A DNA stretch of 64,000 nucleotides from Owenia fusiformis (lineage: Eukaryota > Annelida > Polychaeta > Sabellida > Oweniidae). Where the stretch lies: contig CAIIXF020000001.1 of assembly GCA_903813345.2 (NCBI GenBank), positions 14,033,915 through 14,097,914 on the forward strand. The letters are read 5' to 3'. The number at the start of each line of letters is the position of its first letter. The first letter of the stretch is position 1. Both the position numbers and the translations under genes were made by a program. The notes beneath the pieces are model-generated. The model did not search any database, was not told the origin of the DNA, and worked only from the letters and a program-made list of their open reading frames with translations. This document shows positions 1-10,297 of the stretch, in pieces.

Positions 1-882
1 TGAAAATGAGTGGTTGAGAGTTGATCAAATATTAGTGAGGTTGTGCTGCAATCTGCTATTAAAACAGCTGGGTGCAAATTGATTTCTTACTGAATGCCAT
101 GTAATTTGATCTTATCTGTTGATTTTTTGTTTTACTGGGACATGGATATCACCCAATAGCATTAGTGACAGGTCATTTTGGGGACTGATCAATTATTTTA
201 CCAACTTGTATTGAATGACCATGGAAAATAGTTATTTTGTATTTGGGAAATGTTGAGGCAAATGAAAATAAAGGCCAAATCAATAACTCATTGGAGCAGA
301 TCTGAGCTTCCCAAGGTGATTGCCATTAATTTGGGATTAAACTAGATTATGGGAATTCCCTTAACTGTGGCTTGAGAAATTATATAAAGAGAAGGATTAA
401 TATGGCAATATACTACATTCTACTAAATCGGGTCTAAGTCATTTCTCAGTATTTTTATGAAAGGCAGAATCAGATCTATAAGGGGTGACAAAATTGCAAG
501 CTTTATGTATAATTGAGCTACCAATGTGTCTCTTACTAACTCAAATATATTATCTCCCAAAAGATCTGTGATATGTTGTCAATTGGTTATTTAACATTTT
601 TAAGTTATTTGAGATTCAAAGTGCACCAAAAATGGGTGTAAAATGTTTTATATGGACAATTAAATACATTAGTTTTCCTCAAATAAAGTTTACAATCTTA
701 GAAAAAGACATGACAAGGAATGATTTGAGCTCAAAATTCTTGTAAAATATAAACATTTTTTTGTCAAATCATGGTGACGATGATTGATCTGATACTGCCT
801 TTAACATCAGACAATTTTGTGAAAAGTATTATTTTCAAAATATGAACTGTATGTATAGGGATTTGTAGGGCTTCATAAACAC
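1..882. other. Intergenic region downstream of RPS8
   Basis: I see no exon with conserved coding character here. The stretch is AT-rich and contains one partial copy of a short interspersed repeat (about 466-735, listed separately). Nothing else is identifiable. Confidence 0.5.
466..735 (+). mobile_element. MITE family with AGAATCAGATCTA ends, partial copy
   Basis: The sequence from AGAATCAGATCTATA onward matches the left half of two longer copies in this window (40631-40993 and 54505-54872), including the shared block ending in CTCCCAAAAGAT. The complete copies end in the inverse motif TAGATCTGATTCT, so they have terminal inverted repeats. The right end is not recognisable here. No coding capacity is seen, so it is probably a non-autonomous DNA transposon. 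Confidence 0.6.
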
Positions 883-1001
883 AAGGCATTAACATACAAA
901 ATGTCACCACAGGCCATTTGTTACAGACGTCAATCACCAAACACTGTCCACAAAAGTTGGGAGACCATAACAATATGTCGGCACTTGTTGTGGTGACATA
1001 A
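883..1001 (+). mobile_element. Short hairpin-ended repeat, copy 1 (GGCATTAACAT ... GGTGACATA)
   Basis: About 120 bp that starts AAGGCATTAACATACAAAAT, followed by GTCACCAC, and ends CAATATGTC...GTGGTGACATA. Near-identical ends are found at 22697-22806 and 29533-30420. The terminal ATGTC...GACAT is palindromic. No ORF is present. It is a non-autonomous interspersed repeat of unknown class. Confidence 0.65.
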
Positions 1002-1120
1002 TAAATAAACCAGTCGAAACTTTGTAGCCAGTTGGGTATCATGGGTGTGTATTTCAACCAGATCCTACTTGTAATTCTTGGTACTATTCTCACATAACAC
1101 TCAGATTTCACTTGGTAAGA

Positions 1121-1126
1121 TTTATT
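1121..1126 (-). terminator. RPS8 polyadenylation signal
   Basis: TTTATT on the plus strand reads AATAAA on the minus strand, about 40 nt after the RPS8 stop codon. That is a normal spacing for the very short 3' UTR of a ribosomal protein mRNA. Confidence 0.6.
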
Positions 1127-1164
1127 TGCTGTATCTGTTACTGTACATATTATTAGCAAAGAGT

Positions 1165-4100
1165 CTATTTGCCCTTCCTGGCCTTTATCTTACGGAGATA
1201 AAATTCAAGTTCTTTGCCTTCCAAGATGTAGCCGTCGCATCTACCACATTGTCCTGGTCTAGATGACACACATGCTGAAATTACAAGAAACAACTTAAAA
1301 TATTTCATTCATACAACAAAAAAGCGTAAAATTTCAATATAACCTTTGAAGAATTTTGCATTCCATGCCTAAAAGTTCCAGGTACATAACATGCTGGAAT
1401 ACATAGCATATCCAGGGAGGTGGATGGATATCATCTTTATTTACTACTATCTAGACTATTTGACTACCCCTGGGGTTAGGGAATATCTTCCCCAGTATCA
1501 AAAACTCCTTTTTTTAAATTTTGGAATCTTGAAAGTTAGCTATTGAATGTCTGTAAAACCTGAGTAGGTATGGAATACATCTGTTTTAGATACAAGCTTT
1601 ATCCCCCAGATATGTAAAAAAATGGCAAGCTAGGAAACAATTTTAACACACGTCATGCTGCAGTCAGTGTAACTATGACATATAGAAGGATCACAGAAGA
1701 GATTACAGTCAATACGACATGGCACTCCATCGTCTTCAAAATTTTCTTCATCCTGCAGTAGCGACCAAATATCAACAGTTGTGAATGAATTCAATTAATT
1801 TTGTAGTGAAAGAAGTTAAAAGATGAATTCGTTTAGTTAAAATACTGTATTGAAAATGAAGGACAATCAATCAACATGAAAATTGCATAGCAACTAATTC
1901 AAAATGATATCTATATGATGAAGCACGGGGGCCCGATTTGCACATTTCACTGATATTACTCGAAGGTTAGAAGAGTAGAAGGGGCTCACCTAAGACTCTT
2001 CCAGCAGAGAACTGGTCTTCAAGTGCAGATTCTATTTTAGCAACTTTCTGTCTTTCATCATATTTCTTCTGTGTCTTCTTGGAGCGTTTCTTGTTAATTC
2101 TAGCTTCATCTTCCTCATTCTGAAACATTAAAGACATGTAAGTCACATGTAACATTCCATCTCACACAAGTTTCAGAGTTGATTTAACAAATTATACGAA
2201 GGTGTGATTTCAAAATATAAATTCTACATGTTATGCATTTTGTTAAATAGTACTACAACTTAGCTCACACTTGGTTAAAAAATTATATTGGGAAAAAAGA
2301 ATGCACTCTAAGTGATTCCATATTTTTATTTTACCACCCTTAGACTAAAACGATAGTGATATCATTGGCTTTAGTGCAAATTCTGCAAAAATGTTAAACA
2401 AGGCCTATATCCTAAATACAGATAGAATGTACAACATGAGCACAAAATTATAGAATATAGCTTGCAGTCAGTGTAACTATGACATATAGAAGGATCACAG
2501 AGGAGATTACAGTCAATACGACATGGCACTCCATCACCTTCAAAATTTTCTTCATCCTGCAAGGACGTATGATTAAAAACTCATCTCCATATATAATTTC
2601 ATTTTTCTTGACATTTCTTCAACATTTGAAAGTGAAACATTATTATTTAGTTAGTACACCTTCATAATCCAATATGATAGGTAGAGCCATTTAAGTAGAT
2701 CCATAGTTCAGAAGGAATGTTTTAAGGTCTCAGTTTGGTTCTTAGCATTTGATATTGATGATTATACACTTTCATTCTCTAGTTTCATTTATCAACAAAA
2801 TCAAAAGTTATAACAGCCAACTGAAAGCATTTCCAGAGAAATTAAACTAACCATTTTTGCTCCCTTCTTGCGGCCAAGAGGCATAGCATAGTGGGCCTCA
2901 TACCACTGTCTGAAGGGTGTGGCATCAATGTGGACAATACAGTTCTTTACCAATGTCTTTGTACGCACCAACTCGTTGTTGCTGGCATTGTACAGTACAT
3001 CAATGATACGTGTCTTGCGGGCTTGGCCTGAAAGTCAAAATATAAATCACATAACTATATTGTATTGTATTGGAATAGAAAGCTACAGTTTGTATCACTT
3101 TTGAATCACTTAATGAGTCCGTCAGTAAGCAATCAAAGGACCAAGTCACATTATTAATGGAAAAAAATACATTCATATAAGTTTTTAAGATATAAAACAT
3201 TCCAATATCGGAAAACTGTGATGCAAATAGTAATTCAACAAATGTTTTTGTCAAGAAATAATTTGTCATCATATTTAGTTCTAGTACAATGTTCTTACAG
3301 ATTTTCCAGATGAAAGCAATATTTTCCAAATTGTTTTCTGCAATATTGCGCCAATTGAAAAATACAAATAAAATAAACATAGTGATATGCAATGCATGGT
3401 CCATGATCTTATCCAAGTAATCCCTAATCCACTTTCTGATATTTGAGATAAAAGGTTTAAGCAAGATCAAAGTTCATCAGAAGTCCATCTTGAATGATCA
3501 GTTTTGAATATGCCATATAACAATAATTAAAACCAAATAAAAAACATTAGAACTTTTAAGAAAGAAATATGCATGTCAACAGATAGTTCATAGCAACACA
3601 TGGAAAAATAAAACATTCAATAATCGAAGCTAATATGGTGTAGTTTATACCACACTGATAATTTGTACTCACTCTCAGACCCCCAGGCAAAGTTACCAGT
3701 ATCAAGCCTCAAAGCCCTGTATTTTTTGTTTCCACCACGTGTTCGCACTGTGTGGATACGCCTGGCACCAAGCTGGATAAAAAAAGAATAGAAATAGATT
3801 TAGATACCACATGAACATATTCAGTAAATCAAGCACTATTTTCAGACAGCATTTTACAAAGGTTATTTATAAAAACAGTTATTTCGTGATCATCATTCTT
3901 CCTAATTTTACTTCGATTTTTCCTTGTGGTTAAAACATTTTTTGCAATGACAACTCAGTCAATCATTATAGGTCAACAGCAAATGGAATACTAAATACTA
4001 ATAATAAATGATATTTTTCAGTGTGTATTCAAAACACAATATGCAATATTTCACTGCATGCCCATGCACATTTAGAGATTAAAACACAAGACAATTTGTC

Positions 4101-5061
4101 TTTGAAAAATAGTGCTAGAATTAGAACAAGTAATACAATACAATGAGACTACTTTCAAGACAGGTAGCACAAACTCCAACTCGTTCAGAAGTTTGTTATT
4201 CTTGACTGGTAATACATACTATTTTGACAATGCACATTTCAAGTCCTACATTTAGCCTGATAGACAGGATCTAGGTTGGTTTAATTGAGGTGCAACTCTG
4301 GTATTTCTACGGTTGACAAGGGGGCTGTTTATCTACTATGGAATATTCATGCGCCATATTAAAATTAGATGTTTGCGAAATTACGACCCCCATGAAATTA
4401 TATACCTTATCCATCACCATAGAAAATCGGAGAAAATCACAGACCTATATAGGCTATAATAAAGTACAGCATTTACCTTAGTGTTAGCAGCTGGTCGTCC
4501 CAACTCAAACTTCCTCTTCTTGCGCAGAGGTTTTAAACGGCCACCGGTCTTCCTCCTCTTATGCCACTTGTCCCGAGAAATACCTGAAAACAATTAAGAA
4601 TAAGTATCAATAAGTCTAAAATTATCATATGCTAGAAGATGCAGCTGAAGCCATGATCACAACTGTGATTTGAAGCAAAGGTCTTATTATTATTTACTTT
4701 TCTATGATCAAAAACATTTTGAACAAAGTTTTGATCTAAATCAAGATATGATCGACAACAAATGTCTAGTTCTATTGATCTAAGTGGCAAGGAAAATGTT
4801 CATTTTGCATATAATGCTACAAAGTCTAGTTTTGCAGAAATATGCATGATACAAATCAATTTGACATCATTTCAATGAAGGAACCAACTTTTCAAATACG
4901 GATTTATGGAGATAACTATACACAATTCAGTCTCAATTTTACACATCTGAATTACAGGATCATCATATTTTGCACAGAAAATGATGGAATTATATCATTT
5001 TTACGATTAAGGAGGATGTAAATCGATATTCATAGAAGATTTTAGTAATTTTCCTACCCAT
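1165..5061 (-). CDS. RPS8: 40S ribosomal protein S8 (eS8), six coding exons
   Basis: Component of the small ribosomal subunit. Coding exons in transcript order: 5058-5061 (ATGG), 4477-4583, 3673-3772, 2852-3027, 1990-2119, 1165-1274. Each junction has gt/ag ends and phases join without a break. The product begins [17 protein letters not shown], runs through [49 protein letters not shown] and [16 protein letters not shown], and ends [20 protein letters not shown] then [12 protein letters not shown]-stop. About 208 residues, the normal family length. Splitting the start after ATGG is typical of ribosomal protein genes. Introns 4 and 5 each carry a C/D snoRNA, as animal RPS8 genes commonly do. 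Identity is near certain. Confidence 0.98.
1658..1758 (-). ncRNA. C/D-box snoRNA in RPS8 intron 5 (SNORD46/U40-like), copy 1
   Basis: Read on the minus strand, the unit starts CTGCAGGATGAAG (AGGATGA as C box, one change from consensus) and ends CACTGACTGCAG (CTGA D box, plus-strand 1664-1667). The two CTGCAG ends pair as a terminal stem. The 11 nt GTCATAGTTAC lying one base upstream of the D box is complementary to GTAACTATGAC of 28S rRNA, a near-universally conserved segment. The D+5 rule points to the second A of GUAAC. Human RPS8 introns host SNORD46, which from memory guides 2'-O-methylation in this rRNA region, so orthology is inferred. A second copy lies in intron 4. Confidence 0.82.
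2462..2562 (-). ncRNA. C/D-box snoRNA in RPS8 intron 4 (SNORD46/U40-like), copy 2
   Basis: Same 101-nt unit as at 1658-1758, with few differences. The D box (plus-strand 2468-2471) and the rRNA antisense element are unchanged. The outermost stem pair is changed on both sides: copy 1 has CTGCAG/CTGCAG, this copy has TTGCAG/CTGCAA, so a C-G pair has become T-A and pairing is kept. That covariation supports a functional RNA fold. Both copies lie about 340-380 nt upstream of the following exon, so a larger intronic piece was probably duplicated. Confidence 0.82.
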
Positions 5062-5088
5062 GATGGCGACCTAACGTGAAAAGAATGA

Positions 5089-5109
5089 TTCTCGCGAACT
5101 TTTGCGAGA
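5089..5109 (-). promoter_or_regulatory. CTCGCGA/GCGAGA motif near the RPS8 start
   Basis: TTCTCGCGA and GCGAGA occur about 30-50 bp upstream of the RPS8 initiation codon. They resemble the palindromic TCTCGCGAGA element of TATA-less housekeeping promoters. The transcription start itself cannot be located from sequence. Confidence 0.35.
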
Positions 5110-5990
5110 TTTCAACTTTGGGGATCAATCATTATGTACCCCAAATTTTGTTTTTTCTTTCATATAACCATAAACTGCCCTTCTAAAACGAACAAGAAAA
5201 TGCAAACAATTAAAATATAAGATTTTATATAACGGCTTATATGTCTCAAATCTTAAACGATATCAAAAATGTCCAACAAGAAACCCAAAAATACTCCAAA
5301 ATTCACATTGATTGGTAGATACACATTCCCATTTTTTTATAATAAAACAAAATCTATTTCTTTACAAAGCTTTTATATCCAAAACCAGTTCTTACATTGC
5401 ATTTTGACAAAAACAAGAATATTTAATATGCATTTCTACTTTAATAAGTTGCCTTTCTTTGAGAAAATATGACAGAATTTTCTTGATTTTGGAATGTGTC
5501 ATTCTTAAAAAATGAAATGAAGTTTTTGGTAGAGGTTCTATGTAAGCAGTCACGACACTTAGAGCATTTTCCCATTTAGGACACCCATGGAAATTCTCCT
5601 TGTGTCCACTACAAATTTGGGAATTCTCATTACATACACTCAAACTTTATTTCTACATTTCACATGCAAGCCACATCAATTCATATGTAGTTTCCTCTTG
5701 TGTAATTCCACGAACACTATGACACACCATTTGTCTCTAAGCTCAATGTCCAACATGTGTCAGGTACCTATACACATCGTGACCGATGCAAGCAGTCACG
5801 AAAATTCAACAAATCTCGTCCACATCAGTTATTCCTGTGAAATCTCCTCCACACGTGCGCACGTATACGTAGTACTAACTCCCTTACATGCGCGAATCTC
5901 GCCCACATCCGTTTTGCCTGTGTATTCTCCTCTACGACGTGCACATATTACTTACTAATTCGCCCTAATTCCCCTGTTTCACATCTTCGC
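5110..5990. other. Intergenic region upstream of RPS8
   Basis: AT-rich with scattered short open frames and no recognisable domain. The 123-codon plus-strand frame at 5587-5958 is low-complexity and shows no family signature, so it is not called. Confidence 0.4.
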
Positions 5991-5991
5991 A

Positions 5992-6725
5992 CAGATTGGT
6001 GGAGTAAACGGGGGTACGGGGAAACGGGGGTACATACTCATGCATTTACATATCTCCTATACACTTCATCCTGCTATATTACGTACCGTGGTTGGCGGGG
6101 TAAATGGGGTAGATACTCTGACATGTAATTACATATCTCCTATACACTTCATCCTACTATACGTATCGTGGCTGGCGGGGTAAACGGGGTACATACTTCA
6201 CATGTATTTACATATCTCCGTAACACTTCATCCTACTATAAGTCATGTAAGTACCGTGGTTGGCGGGGTAAACGGGGTAGATACTCTGACATGTATTTAC
6301 ATATCTCCTATACACTTCATCCTACTATACGTACCGTGGCTGGCGGGGTAAACGGGGTACATACTTCACATGTATTTACATATCTCCTATACACTTCATC
6401 CTACTATATTACGTACCGTGGTTGGTGGGGTAAACGGGGTAGATACTCTCACATGTATTTACCCATCTCCCATACACTTCATCCTACTATACGTACCGTG
6501 GCTGGCGGGGTAAACGGGGTACATACTTCACATGTATTTACATATCTCCTATACACTTCATCCTACTATATTACGTACAGTGGTTGGTGGGGTAAACGGG
6601 GTAGATACTCTCACATGTATTTACCCATCTACCATACACTTCATCCTACTATATTACGTACCGTGGCTGGCGGGGTAATCGGGGTACATACTTCACATGT
6701 ATTTACATATCTCCCATACACTTCA
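5992..6725 (+). repeat. Tandem satellite, about 82-bp unit arranged as dimers
   Basis: The core TGGCGGGGTAAACGGGGTA recurs at about 6095, 6172, 6260, 6339, 6421, 6503, 6585 and 6666. Two unit types alternate: 'GTGGCTGG...TACATACTTCACATG' and 'GTGGTTGG...TAGATACTCTCACATG'. The higher-order period is therefore about 164 bp. A 200-codon frame through it is repeat-derived. Confidence 0.93.
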
Positions 6726-6749
6726 CACTCAAAGCCACTTAAGTGTGAA

Positions 6750-7432
6750 ATAGATTTTGTTAAAAAGTGAAAAAAATTCTAAAATGTTTTTTCAAATAGA
6801 CATATAGTATATATCTGTATACAATTGTACATTCGTTACCCAAGGCATTTAAGTAAACTCCAAGGGAAATTGGCGAATTTTCAAATTGAAATTAGGGTCC
6901 GTCTCAAACATGAATTCCTTAAGTAATGCGGGCTCAGCAGGTCATTATGGCAGTTTGATTCAAAGAAACACAAATTCTTTGGCACGCTCTGTAACTAAGA
7001 AAGATCGAGGTAGTAAAAAAGGTTGTAGGTGTGGTGTCAACCGAATAAGAAGTGGAAAAGAAATCTTATGCTGTGTAGGTAGAAGATGCCCATGTTCTTC
7101 AAAAAATGCTAAATGTCAACAATCGTGTGCTTGCCCTTCAAAAAATTGTAACAATGGTAAACCAAAAAAAGGAATTAAATGTGAAAAAAACTAGAAGGAG
7201 ACTAACAAAAGCCAGCAAGAAACATGTAACATCTTTCGAATATTTGTCGAACAATTTGCAAGAAATTAATACTGGGCCGACGGATAAATTGGAGCTTTTC
7301 TATATCGGGAATAGTTATGTTCCATTAAGTGCAATTTGAAATTGATTTTAGTAAATATAATAGTTCGACATGACCCTTTAAAGTATACGTATACGTATAA
7401 GTTGTACTTTCACTTATGTGCGAAATCTCTCT
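6750..7432 (+). mobile_element. DNA transposon fragment encoding a CXC-domain ORF
   Basis: The right end (about 7270-7432, with ATCGGGAATAGTTATG, CCCTTTAAAG and TATACGTATACGTATAAGTT) matches, in reverse complement, the left end of a TIR-bounded insertion at 37116-37913. The shared stretch defines one transposon family. The left boundary is uncertain and no transposase catalytic domain is visible. Confidence 0.6.
6886..7194 (+). pseudogene. CXC (tesmin/MSL2-like) cysteine-rich ORF inside a transposon
   Basis: 102 codons. Residues about 46-92 hold a regular cysteine array: GCRCGVN, ILCCVGRRCPCSSK, CQQSCACPSKNC. This is the spacing of CXC DNA-binding modules seen in MSL2 and in various transposon-encoded proteins. 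The frame ends at a TAG. An overlapping +1 frame continues to 7339 and ends 'LELFYIGNSYVPLSAI'. A frameshift may therefore have split a longer protein. Linkage to the repeat end at 7270-7432 makes a mobile-element origin more likely than a host gene. CXC assignment rests on the cysteine pattern alone. Confidence 0.55.
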
Positions 7433-7543
7433 AGTGTTTTAAAGTATTTACGAATTAAATAACAGGTAGATAGATATATATTGACACAGATAAATTTTCT
7501 TGAAAATATCCAAAACTTCTAATTGTGAATCTTAAATCATGTT

Positions 7544-8109
7544 TGTAGCAATGTAGAGTATACATGTAAAGGTATGCACCCCGCTTACCCCGCTTACCTC
7601 ACCTCCATGGTATGTGTAGAAGCTGCCTCACAGTGTAGCAATGTAGAGAATACATGTAAAGGTATGTACCCCGCTTACCCCGCTTTCCAGCCTATGTATA
7701 GGTGCTTGACACAGTGAAGCAATGTGTAGCAATGTAGAGTATACATGTAAAGGTATGCACCCCGCTTACCCCGCTTACCCCACCTCCATGGTATGTGTAG
7801 AAGCTGCCTCACAGTGTAGCAATGTAGAGAATATATGTAAAGGTATGTACCCCGCTTACCCCGCTTTCCAGCCTATGTATAGGTGCTTGACACAGTGTAG
7901 CAATGTGTAGCAATGTAGAGTATACATGTAAAGGTATGCACCCCGCTTACCCCGCTTACCCCACCTCCATGGTATGTGTAGAAGCTGCCTCACAGTGTAG
8001 CAATGTAGAGTATACAGGTAAGGATATGTACCCCGTTTACCCCGCTTTCCAGCCTATGTATAGGTGCTTGACACAGTGTAGCAATGTGTAGCAATGTACA
8101 GTATACATG
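7544..8109 (+). repeat. Tandem satellite, 181-bp dimer repeated three times
   Basis: Two related half-units alternate. One contains GCACCCCGCTTACCCCGCTT then CACCTCCATGGTATGTGTAG; the other contains CCCGCTTTCCAGCCTATG then TATAGGTGCTTGACACAG. Both start AGCAATGTAGAG. Dimer starts are 181 bp apart, for example equivalent bases 7722 and 7903. Two 62-codon frames with identical starts are by-products. Confidence 0.93.
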
Positions 8110-8494
8110 TTGCATGGTTAGAAATGGCTAAGTGCCGTGACATTTTAGCTCGTGACTGCTTACATGGAACCGCAGCCAAGTTTTTCAACAAAGTTTGCAC
8201 AAAACACAAAAAGTAGCAAGACTAGTACATATACTATTAAATTACAGTTGTAATTTTCAATTTGAGTTGTAGGATGTAAGTATATCTCCATCTTGGGTGA
8301 GGCAGGGCTTTCAATTCTAGTTGAAAGCCCATGGGTGAGGCAAGAATCAATGAAAAGGCCATGAAAATCATCTTAGAAAAGTATGATTATACACATTTGG
8401 CAGTCATGCAAGCCAAAGATTGTAAAAAATTGTAAAACACCTTTTACGAAAGCCTTGAAGTGGTCGGTGCTTCGTTCTATGGACTGGGGTAGGA
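8110..8494. other. Intergenic, no gene seen
   Basis: Contains a short hairpin at about 8307-8330 (GGGCTTTCAA/TTGAAAGCCC). No coding or RNA gene is recognisable. Confidence 0.4.
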
Positions 8495-9045
8495 CTTATC
8501 CCGTACCAGGACTATAGTCCTGCATCGAGCGCAATCTTTTGCCTATACTATTACAACTTGGGAGAATTATTTACGCCCCTTACACTTATGATACCTACTT
8601 CAATAGATTCCTGGGTATTTTAGCATTGTTTTCGTGTAGTTGAATCCAAAATTGTCTGGGTATATCGGCAGAATGAAAACATTTTTCTTTTGCATCGAGA
8701 GATAGTCCATCACTTTCCAAGATGGCGGTTGGATTTAAAAGGGGATTCCCCGTTTGACTGACCCGGAAGTGGCCCGCAAGTACCAAAAATGGAGGAATTT
8801 GACGGTTGAAATAACTTAACTATTACACGCAAATATTGCGATCAAAAACGAAAATTTCTTTGTTCTGCCGATAAACCCAAGCAATTGTGGATTCAACTAC
8901 ACAAAAAGAATGCTAAAATACCAAGGAATCTATTGAAATAGGTATCTTAGATGTAACAAGCGTAGAAAATTCTCCCATGTTGTAATCGTACAGGCAAAAG
9001 AATAAGACGTTCACAGGACTATAGTCCTGGCACGGGATAAGGTAG
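8495..9045. mobile_element. Foldback (palindromic) element, arms about 190 bp
   Basis: The left arm (about 8495-8690), containing ATCCCGTACCAGGACTATAG, TAGATTCCTGGGTATTTTAG and TCTGCCGA-type sequence, returns in reverse complement at about 8850-9045. Arms are diverged, with about 160 bp between them. No ORF with transposase motifs is present. It is a non-autonomous foldback transposon. Confidence 0.85.
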
Positions 9046-9692
9046 GACCATTCACGTGAACTAAGTCCCGCCTTTATTAGCTTATATGGCAAATCATCAA
9101 GGCAACTGCCAAGTCCTCAAATGATGTGATTAAGATTTGATATTTGACGTATCACATAAAACTATGACATCAGTCACATATATACTCCATCGAGCAACTA
9201 TAAACAAACAAATGATTGTAGCGTCACACATCTCTGTTGATTCTATATTATGTGACGTCATTAACATGTTACCTTACCAACAACAAAACATGCATTAAAG
9301 TTTGCTGTTCATGGATCAGTTTTCTCCATCGACATATGGCCTTCGTATTTTTCTCGTGAAATTCACCAGATAATCTTGTTTGGTGAATGTTCCCCTTGCT
9401 GGGAACAACACCCTTTCTGAAAGATCAACAAACCTCAGGCCAGGAACGAACAATAACTCTCAAAGATGACTATTTTTGCATGAACAATGAATCGCACATT
9501 CATACTAACTATTTGATGATGCGCATACTCTATTTCATAATTTGATTGGTTTGTTGGAACCATTTCTGTTGTGTGACCCTCTCCACCTTCACCCCCAGCA
9601 GAGGAAAAAATAAAACTCCCTTGGTAAATCCTGGCCCTGTGGCCTGTACTATTCACCACACTTCTTTCTAAACAATGTACTATAGGTTTGAC
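9046..9692. other. Intergenic, no gene seen
   Basis: AT-rich unique-looking sequence. The 108-codon minus-strand frame at 9435-9761 runs into the neighbouring repeat and has no domain signature. Confidence 0.4.
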
Positions 9693-9852
9693 AGGCCTGT
9701 AGCCTGGTAGCAGGGTTTTGTTCACTTTTGACAATTTTGGTCCAAAAATGGCCAAAATCACTTAAAAAGTGCTCAGAATGGTGAAAAACTGCATGATTTT
9801 GAAAGAATTTTTGGTCCGCTCGAGCCCATCGAACCCCCTGGCTACGGGCCTG
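9693..9852. mobile_element. MITE with GGCCYGTAGCC ends, copy 1
   Basis: Begins GGCCTGTAGCC and ends GGCTACGGGCC. The interior contains CCAAAAATGGCCAAAATCAC and AAAAACTGCATGATTTTGAA. The same interior occurs at 16023-16222 and in reverse at about 46223-46345. No ORF. Confidence 0.75.
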
Positions 9853-10297
9853 TTTGACATCCTATTTTCTTTGTGACACTATCGGCACTCACTATCTGCC
9901 TCAGGACATTTGGTTAAGGATTTAAGCCTTGGATTTAAGCGTTGTGTGCTGAACCATTCCATGAAGATGTTGTTTCCAAGTTGAGTTGGCAAGTCATCAA
10001 ATCCAATGTGAAAAGTCCATATATCACCATAAAAACTGTCTAACTAGTGACGTTGATTGTGTTATTGATTATTTCACACGCTGTTTTATATCACTGGTTA
10101 TAATAATTTATAGAGCCAACCAAAAGTTCTAAAAAGCAAGCTCAATGTCCTGTTTAAGAACCCTTATTCTTAGTATTAAAAATGGCAGTCACCATCTGTA
10201 ACAAATGGCATGTAGTGACTTGCATTGTTTTCATGAATTTCTTTTTGTCTATATTTCAGATCATGGAAAGGAAATGCTAAATGCTGGCTGATAAAAC
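9853..10297. other. Upstream region of LSM10
   Basis: No protein domain is seen. TCTATATTTCAG at about 10248-10259 is a good 3' splice acceptor just before the LSM10 start, so a 5' UTR exon and intron probably lie here or further left. The exon itself could not be placed. Confidence 0.4.

Noticed and set aside
2371-2562. 63-codon frame [20 protein letters not shown]... as a possible alternative RPS8 exon
   Set aside because: The sequence coincides with the C/D snoRNA, which explains its conservation between copies. RPS8 exons already join in frame without it.
4926-4975. Possible additional C/D snoRNA in RPS8 intron 1 (ATGATGA ... CTGA on minus strand)
   Set aside because: Only about 50 nt, shorter than normal C/D snoRNAs. 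The terminal stem is imperfect and I found no convincing rRNA complementarity.
6168-6770. 200-codon frame MAGGVNGVHTSHVFTYL...
   Set aside because: It is the 82/164-bp satellite read in frame. The repeat peptide follows the DNA period and has no domain.
7722-8091. Two 62-codon Cys-containing frames (MCSNVEYTCKGMHPAYP...)
   Set aside because: Identical starts 181 bp apart show these are satellite translations, not secreted cysteine peptides.
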